DNA of 64,000 nucleotides from Anaerolineales bacterium (GCA_020634885.1 JACKAW010000003.1:400721-464720); one strand, 5' to 3'; positions 24,864 to 33,817 are shown, counted from the stretch's first letter. The notes: generated by a model not told the origin, from the sequence alone. Numbers and translations: made by a program.

Positions 24864-24988
24864 TCCTATTCTTTTTAGGCATCAAATACAAACTGATATT
24901 TGAACTTTATGAATATAGGTTTGTTATTCTCCTGTAAAATAAAAAGCAATGAATCAATAAGATGGCTTTTTCTAAACAGAGGTTATAA

Positions 24989-26116
24989 GTGAACAACCGA
25001 TTGAGAGAAATATTCGAAATCTCACGCCACAAAAAAGAAAATATCCTCTCAATGGAAGGTTTGAGAGGAGGGGCTGTATTTCTGGTGTTCCTAGTACATT
25101 ATTCGTCTATAACTGAAACCTATCTATCGCCAGGAAACACGACCTGGAATATCAAAAACATCCTGGGTGAGATAGGCAATTCAGGTGTAGATCTTTTTTT
25201 TGTTCTAAGCGGCTTTTTAATTTATGGCATGTTGCTTCAAAAACAACAAAACTATTTATCCTATCTTTACCGAAGAGTTGCACGTATCTATCCAACTTTT
25301 CTATTTGTGTTTTTCATATATATTGTCTTAGGTTATATATTCCCTGCAGAAAACAAAATACCAAAAGAAACTGAACAAGCGGTTATTTACCTTATTGAAA
25401 ATCTTTTATTACTCCCAGGCATTATTAATATAGAGCCAATAATTACTGTAGCATGGTCTCTAAGTTATGAATTTTTATTTTATTTAGCCACCCCTTGGAT
25501 AATATACGGGTTACGCTTACGCACCTGGAAATTTCAAAATCGCATCTTATTAATACTTTCAATGGCAGTGTCATCATACGTTATTGTTAGCATCAAAGGC
25601 GGACCTATCCGTATCCTTATGTTCCTTTCTGGAATGGTTCTATTTGAAGTTGTAACAAACACAGAATGGAAACCTATCAAACATTTGGGTATGGTTTCTC
25701 TGATCACTGCATTGGTGTGGCTGGCAATTTTCCCCTGGACAAGGATATCTGAAGAAGTTAAGTATGGAGTACTTTCCATTTTTCTATTTATTTTTTGTTG
25801 GGAATGTTTTTCTGTTAATGGATGGTTGCAAAACCTATTTTCGTGGACACCACTCAGGTGGTTCGGCAATATTAGCTATTCGTACTATCTGATCCATGGG
25901 TTAACAATAAAAGGTATTTTTCTCATTCTCGGGAAACTCGCCCTCACGAATACACCCACACCATGGGTGTATTGGGGCTTGATCGCGCCTGTATTTTTTG
26001 CCACCTTACTTACAGCATTTGTTTTATTTGCATTAATTGAAAAGCCATTGTCTCTCTCAACAAATACAATAAAGTTTTCACCACCCCAAGAACCTGCTAA
26101 AAAAATTAGCCCTTAA
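24989..26116 (+). CDS. Acyltransferase 3 family (OafA/YrhL-like) membrane protein
   Basis: 375 residues from a GTG start with AGAGG upstream. About ten membrane spans; the first carries the family signature 'MEGLRGGAVFLVFLVHYSS' (R and H of the active region). 'GNSGVDLFFVLSGFLIYGML' and 'YLYRRVARIYPTFL' follow as in O-acetyltransferases that modify surface polysaccharides or other envelope glycans. The gene is visibly more AT-rich (many TTT, ATA, AAT codons) than its neighbours, which suggests transfer from elsewhere. It stands alone between metG and the kinase gene. Confidence 0.9.
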   Translation: MNNRLREIFEISRHKKENILSMEGLRGGAVFLVFLVHYSSITETYLSPGNTTWNIKNILGEIGNSGVDLFFVLSGFLIYGMLLQKQQNYLSYLYRRVARIYPTFLFVFFIYIVLGYIFPAENKIPKETEQAVIYLIENLLLLPGIINIEPIITVAWSLSYEFLFYLATPWIIYGLRLRTWKFQNRILLILSMAVSSYVIVSIKGGPIRILMFLSGMVLFEVVTNTEWKPIKHLGMVSLITALVWLAIFPWTRISEEVKYGVLSIFLFIFCWECFSVNGWLQNLFSWTPLRWFGNISYSYYLIHGLTIKGIFLILGKLALTNTPTPWVYWGLIAPVFFATLLTAFVLFALIEKPLSLSTNTIKFSPPQEPAKKISP

Positions 26117-26173
26117 ACTATTCAAAAATAATAGCCCCTTGCATAAACGCTCTCGCCACCTTGAGCGGGGTAA

Positions 26174-26203
26174 ACATTAGACTTCTTGCAAGAAGTCTAA
26201 TGT
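26174..26203. repeat. Perfect 30-bp palindrome
   Basis: ACATTAGACTTCTTG joined to CAAGAAGTCTAATGT, 15-bp arms with no loop. A half-site-like piece (AATAGACTTCTTG) recurs near 34605-34618. Either a dispersed repeat or a binding site; it lies about 50 bp before the kinase promoter. Confidence 0.6.
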
Positions 26204-26254
26204 GTCAAAAACATAACTGGTTATTTTCCGAGTTTTCCACTCCAATTTTCACTG

Positions 26255-26260
26255 TATAAT
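26255..26260 (+). promoter_or_regulatory. -10 box of the first Ser/Thr kinase gene (leaderless type)
   Basis: A perfect TATAAT ends 6 nt before the ATG at 26267; no Shine-Dalgarno. Confidence 0.55.
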
Positions 26261-26266
26261 CTCCAC

Positions 26267-28381
26267 ATGGTAGATTGGATTGAAAAAACAATTGGAAAAG
26301 TCCGCATTGATAAATACATCGCGCGTGGGGGCATGGCAGAAGTTTATCTCGGCACACACCTCACCTTAGACCGCCAGGTCGCTGTGAAAATGATGCACAG
26401 CTTCATCGAATCAGACCCCGACCTGCTCAACCGCTTTCAGCGCGAAGCCAAAGCAGTGGCAGGGCTGCGCCACCCAAACATCGTTCAAATTTACGATTAC
26501 GATACGCACGAGTCTCACCCCTACATTGTGATGGAATATCTCAAAGGTCCATCACTCGCAAACTACCTGCGCGACCTTCACAACAACGGCGCAAGGCTCA
26601 CACTCGCCCAGGTTGCCCAACTACTCAAATCTCTTGCCGCAGGCATAGATTACGCCCATGCACAGGGCATCACCCACCGCGATATAAAACCCGCCAACAT
26701 CATACTTAACAACAAAAGCGGCGAATACTCCATGCACGAACTCGCCACAGATACCGAATGCATCATCACCGATTTCGGTTTGGTGCGCATTGCCAACTCC
26801 GCCACCCAAACCGCATCAGGTGTCGTGAGCGGAACCCCTGCATACATGTCACCCGAACAGGCACAGGGCAACCCCGCCGACGGACGCTCAGACACCTACT
26901 CCCTCGGCATCGTCCTCTACGAAATGCTCGCAGGGCGCGTCCCTTTTGAATCCGATTCCACGCTTGGGGTCATCCTCAAACATATTTCCGAACCGCCGCC
27001 GTTCATCGAAGGCATCTCACCGCAGGTACAAGGCGTCATCAACAAAGCGCTCGAAAAATTCCCCCAAGACCGTTACCAAACCGCACACGAGCTTTTGGAG
27101 GATTATTACAACGCTGTGGGTATGCACGCCGAAGCAGAAACGATCCACACCCTGCGCTTCAAAACCCCGCCGACAACTGCCACGCTTAGCAATAAGCCGA
27201 CACCACGCCGAAACAACCTCCTCTGGATCGGCGCTGGACTTTTCATCTGTATTTGTCTCGGCATATTCACTACCAGCGCACTCGGAATATCCGCCTTTGC
27301 CATCCTCCCCGGCTTAAACAAGCAAGCCGCCGCCGAAACCACCCCAACCGATGTACATTCGCATGGCGGCGGAACACAAACTGCCGATCAACAGACAAAT
27401 CCGCCGCAACCCTCCTTTGGAGAGTTTGTGGGCATCCTGCGTTTTCAAGGCAGCCTCGATCAGGTCACAGTCACAGCATCCCTGCCCGAGCCCGCCGAAG
27501 GAACGCAATACGAAGCATGGCTCATGAACGATGACGCAGAAACCATCGTCAGCATCGGCGTTCTTGAAAAGAACAATTCCGGTCAATACACATTGACCTA
27601 TCTTGAGCCGCAATCCCGCAATCTTTTGGATGGTTTCAATCGAATGGAGATCACGCTTGAAACGAACCCAGATGCCAGCCCCAATCCATCCGATGAAATT
27701 CTTTATTCCACCGCCCTGCCCGATGATGCCCTCACACACATCCGGCATTTGCTGGTAAGTTTTTCCGGCGCACCCAATCAAGTCGGTTTAACGAGCGGCT
27801 TGTTGGATACAAGCAAGCTTATTAAAAACACAGGCGATGAAATTGAAAAAAGTTTTGAGAACGGCGATGAAAAATCCACACGCGCGCACCTTGAGACGCT
27901 CATCAACATCATCGTTGGCACACAAAGCAGTGACCACAAAGATTGGGACAAGAACGGCTCAACCGGCGATCCCAGTGACGGGTTCGGCTTGCTGTTGAAC
28001 GGAAGTCAAACCGGTTACATCGAAGGCACGATCACCCATGCCGAACTCTCCGCTTCGGCAGGCGATGCCACTGCAAATATCAAACTCCACAGCGAGCATG
28101 TCGCTATCAGCGCAAGGAATGTTGAGGGATGGGCAACCCAGCTTCGAGACGTTGCGAAGCGCATCCTCGAAACGCCCACAGGTCAGATCAATGAGGCGGA
28201 TATCCGGCTGGCTATATCGCTTGCGGAGCAAATCCACAGCGGGGTAGACCTGGACGGAAACGAAAGTATTGACCCGGTGGAAGGTGAGGGAGGCTCACTC
28301 ACCGCGTACGAACATGCCGAATACATGGCAGATATGCAAATCCTTGAAGGTGCAAACCAAATCCCTGCGCCTGGAGAATAA
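26267..28381 (+). CDS. Transmembrane PknB-type Ser/Thr kinase with RskA-like and EF-hand-like outer domain
   Basis: 704 residues. The cytoplasmic kinase domain (about 12-285) has the Gly loop 'IARGGMAEVYLG', catalytic 'VAVKMM' (Lys about 40), 'THRDIKPANIIL' (about 136), 'ITDFGLVRI' and 'SGTPAYMSPEQAQG'. One span lies at about 317-347. Outside there are no PASTA repeats. Instead comes a domain with the anti-sigma K/RskA look ('LDQVTVTASLPEPAEGTQYEAWLMN') and a helical region ending in a near-perfect EF-hand loop 'DLDGNESIDPVE' (about 661-672) plus a looser one, 'DWDKNGSTGDPSDG'. So an outer signal, perhaps calcium-linked, may drive the kinase. It is a close paralogue of the gene at 31755. Confidence 0.9.
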   Translation: MVDWIEKTIGKVRIDKYIARGGMAEVYLGTHLTLDRQVAVKMMHSFIESDPDLLNRFQREAKAVAGLRHPNIVQIYDYDTHESHPYIVMEYLKGPSLANYLRDLHNNGARLTLAQVAQLLKSLAAGIDYAHAQGITHRDIKPANIILNNKSGEYSMHELATDTECIITDFGLVRIANSATQTASGVVSGTPAYMSPEQAQGNPADGRSDTYSLGIVLYEMLAGRVPFESDSTLGVILKHISEPPPFIEGISPQVQGVINKALEKFPQDRYQTAHELLEDYYNAVGMHAEAETIHTLRFKTPPTTATLSNKPTPRRNNLLWIGAGLFICICLGIFTTSALGISAFAILPGLNKQAAAETTPTDVHSHGGGTQTADQQTNPPQPSFGEFVGILRFQGSLDQVTVTASLPEPAEGTQYEAWLMNDDAETIVSIGVLEKNNSGQYTLTYLEPQSRNLLDGFNRMEITLETNPDASPNPSDEILYSTALPDDALTHIRHLLVSFSGAPNQVGLTSGLLDTSKLIKNTGDEIEKSFENGDEKSTRAHLETLINIIVGTQSSDHKDWDKNGSTGDPSDGFGLLLNGSQTGYIEGTITHAELSASAGDATANIKLHSEHVAISARNVEGWATQLRDVAKRILETPTGQINEADIRLAISLAEQIHSGVDLDGNESIDPVEGEGGSLTAYEHAEYMADMQILEGANQIPAPGE

Positions 28382-28390
28382 GCCAAACAA

Positions 28391-28421
28391 AAACGCCGTG
28401 CATTGTGCGCGGCGTTTTTTT
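28391..28421 (+). terminator. Rho-independent terminator after the first kinase gene
   Basis: Stem AACGCCGTGCA / TGCGCGGCGTT (28392-28402 with 28406-28416, one wobble) followed by TTTTT. Confidence 0.85.
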
Positions 28422-28502
28422 ATCAAAAGCCCTCCTCAAGTAGGTTGCTATTTGGGTTGAGGTACTTTATAAAATAATCCTAACCACTTTTAAGGAGAGA
28501 AT

Positions 28503-29699
28503 ATGTCCACTGTAACTGCTGAGATACTGGTGAAAGCCCCTGTAAAGTTCGCCTATCGTGCCTTCACAAATGCCACCGCCATACGTGAATGGCTGTGTGA
28601 TGTTGCCACCGTCATACCGCGCCCACATGGGCGCATGTACCTGTGGTGGACAGGTGATTTCTACACCAGCGGGCATTATCTTGAAGTAGAAGAAAATAAA
28701 TTGGTAAAGTTTCGCTGGTTCTCAAACATTGACCCCACCCCCACTGAAGTGACCGTAACCTTTACAGAAAAAGACGGCGGCGTGAATGTCCGCATGGATC
28801 ATGAAGTGCCAAGCGATGATTCCTGGAAGAACATGGCAGATGGATTTCGTGAGCAGTGGGCATCGAGTTTGCGCAACTTAAAATCCATCCTTGAAACAGG
28901 CGTTGATCTGCGCATTGCCGAACGCCCCATGCTGGGGATCGTGCCGGGTGATTTCACTGAAGAGCAGGCAAAGTCTTTGGGGGTTCCCGTTCGTGAAGGG
29001 CTGAGAATCGACGGGACTGTGGAAGGCATGGGCGCACAAAAAGCGGGCATTCAGCGGGATGACGTATTGGTTGGCATGGGCGGCAAACCCATAACCAATG
29101 ATTTCGCCAGTATGCAAAACGCCCTCGCTGGAAAGAAAGGCGGTGACGTTTTGGAGGTGGAGTTCTATCGCGGCGCGGAAAAGAAAACTGTACAAATGGA
29201 ACTTGGCAAACGCCCCATGCCAGATGTTCCCTTCAATCCCGTTGAACTGGCAAAACAAGCCCGCGCCATGTATGAACCCGCATTGATCGAAGTTCAAAAA
29301 TGTTTTGACGGGGTAAGCGATGAACAAGCCATGCAGCGCCCCGCCCCTCAAGAATGGAGCGCGTTGGAAGTTATGGCGCATTTGATCCAAAATGAGCGCT
29401 TTAATATTATTTTTCTCTCCAGCCTCGTAGGTGGATACGAATCAATAGCAGATGATTTTGGCGGCAATATCAATGCCTCGGTTGAGGCAATTGTAAAAGC
29501 CAATCCTTCCATACAATTGATGCTGGATGCCCTGAATCGTATCGTAAATGAGATTCTCATTTATACCGAAAATCTCCCAGCAGAGTTTGTGGAAAACAAA
29601 AGCAGTTACTACCGTTTCGGCAGCGGTATTTTACAGCCAGGGTTTCACTTAAACACACATACTCATCAGATCAAAGAAGCGCTTGTGGCAGCACGTTAA
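28503..29699 (+). CDS. Three-domain fusion: SRPBCC (AHSA1-like) + PDZ + DinB-like
   Basis: 398 residues, AAGGAGAG before the ATG. Residues 1-140 form an AHSA1-type helix-grip fold ('VKAPVKFAYRAFTNATAIREWLCD', 'WWTGDFYTSGHYLEVEENKLVKFRW', 'DSWKNMADGFREQWASSLRNLK'). Residues about 148-242 form a PDZ domain ('RIDGTVEGMGAQKAGIQRDDVLVGMGGKPI', 'GDVLEVEFYRGAEKKTVQ'). Residues about 250-398 form a DinB/DfsB-like four-helix bundle ('RPAPQEWSALEVMAHLIQNERFN', C-terminal 'HLNTHTHQIKEAL'). No signal peptide, so cytoplasmic. The combination is unusual; small-ligand binding joined to a peptide-binding PDZ is the most one can infer. Confidence 0.85.
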   Translation: MSTVTAEILVKAPVKFAYRAFTNATAIREWLCDVATVIPRPHGRMYLWWTGDFYTSGHYLEVEENKLVKFRWFSNIDPTPTEVTVTFTEKDGGVNVRMDHEVPSDDSWKNMADGFREQWASSLRNLKSILETGVDLRIAERPMLGIVPGDFTEEQAKSLGVPVREGLRIDGTVEGMGAQKAGIQRDDVLVGMGGKPITNDFASMQNALAGKKGGDVLEVEFYRGAEKKTVQMELGKRPMPDVPFNPVELAKQARAMYEPALIEVQKCFDGVSDEQAMQRPAPQEWSALEVMAHLIQNERFNIIFLSSLVGGYESIADDFGGNINASVEAIVKANPSIQLMLDALNRIVNEILIYTENLPAEFVENKSSYYRFGSGILQPGFHLNTHTHQIKEALVAAR

Positions 29700-29720
29700 T
29701 CCCCCGTGCGTTAAACAAAA

Positions 29721-29753
29721 AACAACGGCTTCTCTTGAAGCCGTTGTTTTTTT
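29721..29753 (+). terminator. Rho-independent terminator
   Basis: 12-bp perfect stem AACAACGGCTTC / GAAGCCGTTGTT with a 4-nt loop and a run of T. Confidence 0.9.
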
Positions 29754-29822
29754 ACAAAATAATTACACCTTTTTATTATCTACAAAACATAAACATGGAA
29801 TAATGCAACCCATGGAGAATAT

Positions 29823-30302
29823 ATGAAAAAAATTTCATCGACCATCATATTTTTACTTGTTCCCGTCCTGTTTTTAAGCGGGTGTCAAAAGAACATCACG
29901 CGTAATCCCGATGGGAGCATCACTGCCGAAACCAGCATTACCCAAGCCGAGTTGCAACAGGTCATCACAGAAGCCATTGCTGACCCGCTGATAAAAGATA
30001 TCGCCATTACACTGCACTCGGGGTATATCTCTGTCGCTGGAGAAAGGGAGCGTTTGAACGACCCTGCCAAGGTGGATACACTCTCCCTGCGGTTAGACCT
30101 TGGCGTTAGTAATGGAGAATTAACTGCATCCATTTCCAACGCTCAACTTGATGGGGTTTCCATCGAAGCAGATCGCGTGGAAAATTGGAATCAGACCATT
30201 GCCAACCGGCTGGCGAACCTTATGGAACGAGGCAACCGCAATGCCACCCTTCAATCTGTATCCATCACACCTGAACAAGTTAATATGGTTTGGGTAAAGT
30301 AG
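29823..30302 (+). CDS. Small lipoprotein, unknown function
   Basis: 159 residues with a lipoprotein signal (MKKISST, hydrophobic core, lipobox FLSGC at residue 21). The mature part has 'GSITAETSITQAELQQVITEAI', alternating strands ('DIAITLHSGYISVAG', 'LSLRLDLGVSNGELTASISNAQLDGVSIEA') and a final helix plus strand. This arrangement (threshold helix, then paired beta segments) recalls the LmeA/DUF2993 fold, only loosely. GGAGA lies 5-9 nt before the ATG. Convergent with mtnN, with a shared bidirectional terminator. Confidence 0.75.
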   Translation: MKKISSTIIFLLVPVLFLSGCQKNITRNPDGSITAETSITQAELQQVITEAIADPLIKDIAITLHSGYISVAGERERLNDPAKVDTLSLRLDLGVSNGELTASISNAQLDGVSIEADRVENWNQTIANRLANLMERGNRNATLQSVSITPEQVNMVWVK

Positions 30303-30317
30303 GCACATCATCTCAAT

Positions 30318-30348
30318 AAAAACAGCCTTGAAAATCAAGGCTGTTTTT
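30318..30348. terminator. Bidirectional terminator between convergent genes
   Basis: AAAAACAGCCTTG (30318-30330) is perfectly inverted at 30336-30348 with a 5-nt loop, giving a T-run on both strands. It serves the lipoprotein gene and mtnN. Confidence 0.9.
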
Positions 30349-31021
30349 ATATATCCAAACTACCCAACCACCCGGGTAATTGATCGAACAATTTTCGCAT
30401 AACGTCTTTGGTTCGTTCTTCATACAACGAGAGATTATCATAAGCCTCACCTGCTGTTTCGCTCACCAGATCGCTCACGCCGCGTAAGATCAGCAAATGT
30501 GCGGCGTTCTTCTTTGCCACCCAGGCAAATGCCGCAGACTCCCAGTCACCGGCGATGGCGCCAAGAGATTTGAGAAAAGCGATCTTCTCCGGCGGCAGGT
30601 CGCTATCAGCGGAGGCGATGATTCCCCGTCGCACAGGGTAAGGCAAAATGGACGGGAGCCAGCCTGCATCCAGTGTGGAGGCGTAGTGATCCAAAACATT
30701 GGGGTCTCCGATCAATTCAACAATGTCATAAACAAATGTTTTTTCCACGAGAATAATATCGCCCAAATCCACCACACCTTCAAAGCCGCCGCATGTGCCA
30801 AGGTTTACGATCAGGTCTGGTTTTTCATGGTCGAGCACATATTGAATGGAACCCGCCGAAGCGATCTTGCCCCACCCGCTATGCAATAGATGGAGTGGAT
30901 AACCGCCGTGAAGCAGTTGCGCAGTTTCACCAAATGGGGAAGCCTGAATGTTAAGCTGCGGGAAAATTTCTTTTACAGCCTGCCACTCGGTATTGGCAGA
31001 GATCAGTACACTTACTTTCAT
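30347..31021 (-). CDS. mtnN: 5'-methylthioadenosine/S-adenosylhomocysteine nucleosidase-like phosphorylase
   Basis: 224 residues of the PNP/UDP phosphorylase superfamily. Seen: 'VSVLISANTEWQAVKEIF' (first strand), 'HSGWGKIASAGSIQYVLD', 'LIVNLGTCGGFEG' (Gly-rich), 'GDIILVEKTFVYDI', 'AGDWESAAFAWVAKK' matching the ribose-binding 'MEsaA' motif (Met replaced by Trp), and 'LRGVSDLVSE' with the catalytic Asp. The family cuts adenine from MTA or SAH, or is a related futalosine/purine nucleosidase; substrate choice is not certain. Its ATG overlaps the stop of the cinA-like gene by 4 bases (ATGA), so the two are coupled. Confidence 0.8.
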   Translation of the reverse strand: MKVSVLISANTEWQAVKEIFPQLNIQASPFGETAQLLHGGYPLHLLHSGWGKIASAGSIQYVLDHEKPDLIVNLGTCGGFEGVVDLGDIILVEKTFVYDIVELIGDPNVLDHYASTLDAGWLPSILPYPVRRGIIASADSDLPPEKIAFLKSLGAIAGDWESAAFAWVAKKNAAHLLILRGVSDLVSETAGEAYDNLSLYEERTKDVMRKLFDQLPGWLGSLDI

Positions 31022-31509
31022 CCAAGTTTTCCTTCAAGATAGTCGAGGACGAATTGAAGCGCCGCTTCGCTGGATAGCTGCTTATTACGGATGCGGTCAC
31101 CATCCCAGATGAAGTGCCGCGCCTCTTCCCCATTTGGGGTTGCCAGCCCAACCCAAACGGTTCCTACGGGTTTATCGGGTGTACCGCCGCCGGGTCCGGC
31201 AATGCCGCTGACGCTGACGGCAATATCCACGCCCAAAACCTTGCGCGCGCCGCGCGCCATTTCGATGACAGTTTCGCGTGAGACCGCGCCTTTGTTGTGG
31301 ATCGTATCCCACGAAACACCAAGCAGGGCATTCTTAGCTTCGTAGGAATAGGCAACAATACCGCCCATAAAATAAACGGAAGAGCCAGCAATGTCTGTGA
31401 TGCGGCTGGATATCAACCCGCCTGTGCAGGATTCTGCGGCGGCAAGGGTTAATTTCTTTTCACTTAAAATTGTGCCTATGCGAAGTTCAAGTTGAGAAGA
31501 GAAATTCAT
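31018..31509 (-). CDS. pncC: CinA C-terminal domain protein (NMN amidohydrolase type)
   Basis: 163 residues: a stand-alone CinA C-terminal domain without the N-terminal MoaB-like part. Family marks 'LAAAESCTGGLISSRITDIAGSSVYFMGGIVAYS', 'NKGAVSRETVIEMARGAR', 'AVSVSGIAGPGGGTPDKPVGTVWVG' are all present. PncC removes the amide of nicotinamide mononucleotide, feeding NAD recycling. It has a TAAAAT box 6 nt before its ATG (minus strand, 31521-31516) and overlaps mtnN downstream. Confidence 0.92.
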   Translation of the reverse strand: MNFSSQLELRIGTILSEKKLTLAAAESCTGGLISSRITDIAGSSVYFMGGIVAYSYEAKNALLGVSWDTIHNKGAVSRETVIEMARGARKVLGVDIAVSVSGIAGPGGGTPDKPVGTVWVGLATPNGEEARHFIWDGDRIRNKQLSSEAALQFVLDYLEGKLG

Positions 31510-31741
31510 GAGAATATTTTATCTGATTTAGCGGGCTAAAAAACGTTGATATATAAAGAGGAAAGCCTCACCATCCATGGCTGTAGCAAAATCTTAAATT
31601 TTTAATGCGAGAAGCGCAAAATAGGCGAGTTTCGCCAAAATATTTTTTTATTCGCGTTAAGCCTTTTACTTAAGCTGAACGTTTTTCAAGGAACTTTGGT
31701 CCAAAAAATATTTATCTCAGGGGTACTTTTTATGTATCGGG

Positions 31742-31747
31742 TATAAT
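31742..31747 (+). promoter_or_regulatory. -10 box of the second Ser/Thr kinase gene (leaderless type)
   Basis: A perfect TATAAT ends 7 nt before the ATG at 31755. The rest of the gap back to 31510 shows no other feature. Confidence 0.55.
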
Positions 31748-31754
31748 CCGGCTC

Positions 31755-33773
31755 ATGCCAGCATGGACAGGGAAAACTCTGGGGAACGTTATCATCGGTG
31801 AACTCATCGCCCGTGGGGGAATGGCGGAAGTTTATTTTGGTTCACACACACACCTCAATCGAAATGTCGCCGTCAAGATCATGCGTGACCATGTGGAGGA
31901 TGACCCCAATTCTCGTACTCGGTTTGAACGTGAAGCACGCGTGGTGGCAGGACTAAACCACAACAACATTATTCAGATATTTGATTATGATCTCGTGGAT
32001 GGACGTCCATGCATTGTGATGGAACTCATCCCGGGTGCATCGCTTGCCAATTACCTGAAAACCCTGCATAACCGAGGCGAAAAGCTCCCCCACACAACCA
32101 TTGCTGTCTTATTAAAAAGCATAGCCTCCGCCGTGGATTATGCCCATGAGCATCAGATTGTCCACCGCGATATAAAGCCTGCAAATATTCTTCTGCGTTC
32201 CAGAGATGGAGAGATCGATCTGGATGCCCCTCTGCCGGAAGATACTGAGCCGGTGCTTACAGATTTTGGCTTGGTTCGTTTGATGGACTCTAGTAATTTC
32301 ACGACGACCGGCAGTGTCTCTGGTACGCCTGCCTACATGAGCCCGGAACAAGCCCGCGGCGATAGAGTAGACCACCTGACGGATATTTACTCGCTGGGCG
32401 TTGTGTTGTATGAAATGCTGGCAGGGACAGTTCCATTCGATGCAGAGTCATCCTTTGGCGTTCTCATGAAGCATCTGAACGAACCCCCGCCACCGATCAA
32501 AGGCATTTCAAAGGATATGCAAGCCATTATTGATCGGGCACTTTCCAAAGATTCGGAACATCGCTATACATCTGCCACGAAAATGGTGGAGGAATTTTCT
32601 GCTGTTCTTGAAGGCAAACGCCTATCCACAGAAACGGCGGCAGCGAACAAAGCCATTAAAGCCGCAAAACCCGTTGACGACTCTGCAAAAAAAACGCGCA
32701 CTGTATTTATACTTGCCGGGTCAATAGTTCTTGCTGTGCTGGTATTGGCTGGCGTTTGGTTGTTCCGCAAACCGCCTGCAACCGTACCGTTAGACCCCAA
32801 TCAACAAGTGGGCAGCGTTTCGTTCAAAGACTTTAATTACGTCCTGGATGAGGTTGTCGTCAACATCAACAACCTGCCCAAGCCTGAGCCGGGCACCCAC
32901 TATGAAGTGTGGCTGCTAACCCAGAGCGGAGAAGAGCGGCGCAGCGCGGGTCAAATTGACGAGAGCGGAAAATCCAATTACATCAGCCCGAACAGCATTA
33001 ACTTATTATCCCGCTTCGACGTGGTGGAAATTACGATTGAATCAAACAACGATTCCACCCCTGAAAAGCCGGATGGCGAAGTAGTTGCTTCCTCCAAATT
33101 CCCACCTGAGGCGTTCAACCATGTCCGCCATATATTGGTTGCCATCGGCAGTACACCCGATGGTGATGCCCTCATCCAAGGATTATGGTGGACTGCCAAT
33201 GCAGTGGGCACATCTGTAATTGAACTTGAAGATGCCTTTTTAGATGGAGATGAAGAAATCCTGCGGTTAAAGACCGAAGAGATTATTAACGAGCTTGTAG
33301 GGGATGAAAATAGAGAACTATACAAAGATTGGAATAATGACGGCAGGGTCACCAATGTCTATGATGGGTTTGGTTTATTAGCCAATGGAAAAGACCGGGG
33401 GTACATTCCACAGACGATTCTTCATGCCCAATATGCCATGGATGCGCCCGATACCACTCAACCCATTGCGGAACATGCCGCAGAGGTAATCATCTGCACC
33501 GAAAATATGCAGGTATGGAGTGAGCAATTGCTTGCACTTGCCCTGCTATTACAAAAGATGCCCTTCGGACCCGAAATGGAAGAAGTGATCTCTGAAATGA
33601 ACATTACTTCACAAAACCTGCTCTCTGGCGTGGATGTCAATGCAAATAAACGAATTGAACCGGTACACGGCGAGGGCGGGGCAGATATGGCGTATGAATA
33701 TGCCCTGCGCATGGCAGAGATGCCGTTACTGCCAGGACCAGACCGCATCCCTCCATTTGTTAAAAAGCCCTAA
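31755..33773 (+). CDS. Transmembrane PknB-type Ser/Thr kinase, paralogue of the gene at 26267
   Basis: 672 residues. Kinase motifs: 'IARGGMAEVYFG', 'VAVKIMRDHV', 'VHRDIKPANILL' (about 136), 'LTDFGLVRL', 'SGTPAYMSPEQARG'. Membrane span at about 314-336. The outer part again has an RskA-like beta domain ('LDEVVVNINNLPKPEPGTHYEVWLL') and a helical domain with two EF-hand-like loops, 'DWNNDGRVTNVYDG' and 'DVNANKRIEPVHGEGG'. The second is degraded at its last ligand position (His for Glu). Both kinases share every block in the same order, so one arose by duplication; the loop differences suggest the sensed signal or metal affinity has changed. Confidence 0.9.
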   Translation: MPAWTGKTLGNVIIGELIARGGMAEVYFGSHTHLNRNVAVKIMRDHVEDDPNSRTRFEREARVVAGLNHNNIIQIFDYDLVDGRPCIVMELIPGASLANYLKTLHNRGEKLPHTTIAVLLKSIASAVDYAHEHQIVHRDIKPANILLRSRDGEIDLDAPLPEDTEPVLTDFGLVRLMDSSNFTTTGSVSGTPAYMSPEQARGDRVDHLTDIYSLGVVLYEMLAGTVPFDAESSFGVLMKHLNEPPPPIKGISKDMQAIIDRALSKDSEHRYTSATKMVEEFSAVLEGKRLSTETAAANKAIKAAKPVDDSAKKTRTVFILAGSIVLAVLVLAGVWLFRKPPATVPLDPNQQVGSVSFKDFNYVLDEVVVNINNLPKPEPGTHYEVWLLTQSGEERRSAGQIDESGKSNYISPNSINLLSRFDVVEITIESNNDSTPEKPDGEVVASSKFPPEAFNHVRHILVAIGSTPDGDALIQGLWWTANAVGTSVIELEDAFLDGDEEILRLKTEEIINELVGDENRELYKDWNNDGRVTNVYDGFGLLANGKDRGYIPQTILHAQYAMDAPDTTQPIAEHAAEVIICTENMQVWSEQLLALALLLQKMPFGPEMEEVISEMNITSQNLLSGVDVNANKRIEPVHGEGGADMAYEYALRMAEMPLLPGPDRIPPFVKKP

Positions 33774-33775
33774 TC

Positions 33776-33805
33776 AAAAAGACCTCCCGAAAGGGAGGTC
33801 TTTTT
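33776..33805. terminator. Bidirectional terminator
   Basis: AAAAAGACCTCCC perfectly inverted around a GAAA tetraloop, with T-runs on both strands, between convergent genes. Confidence 0.93.
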
Positions 33806-33817
33806 GATTAGTTTTGA

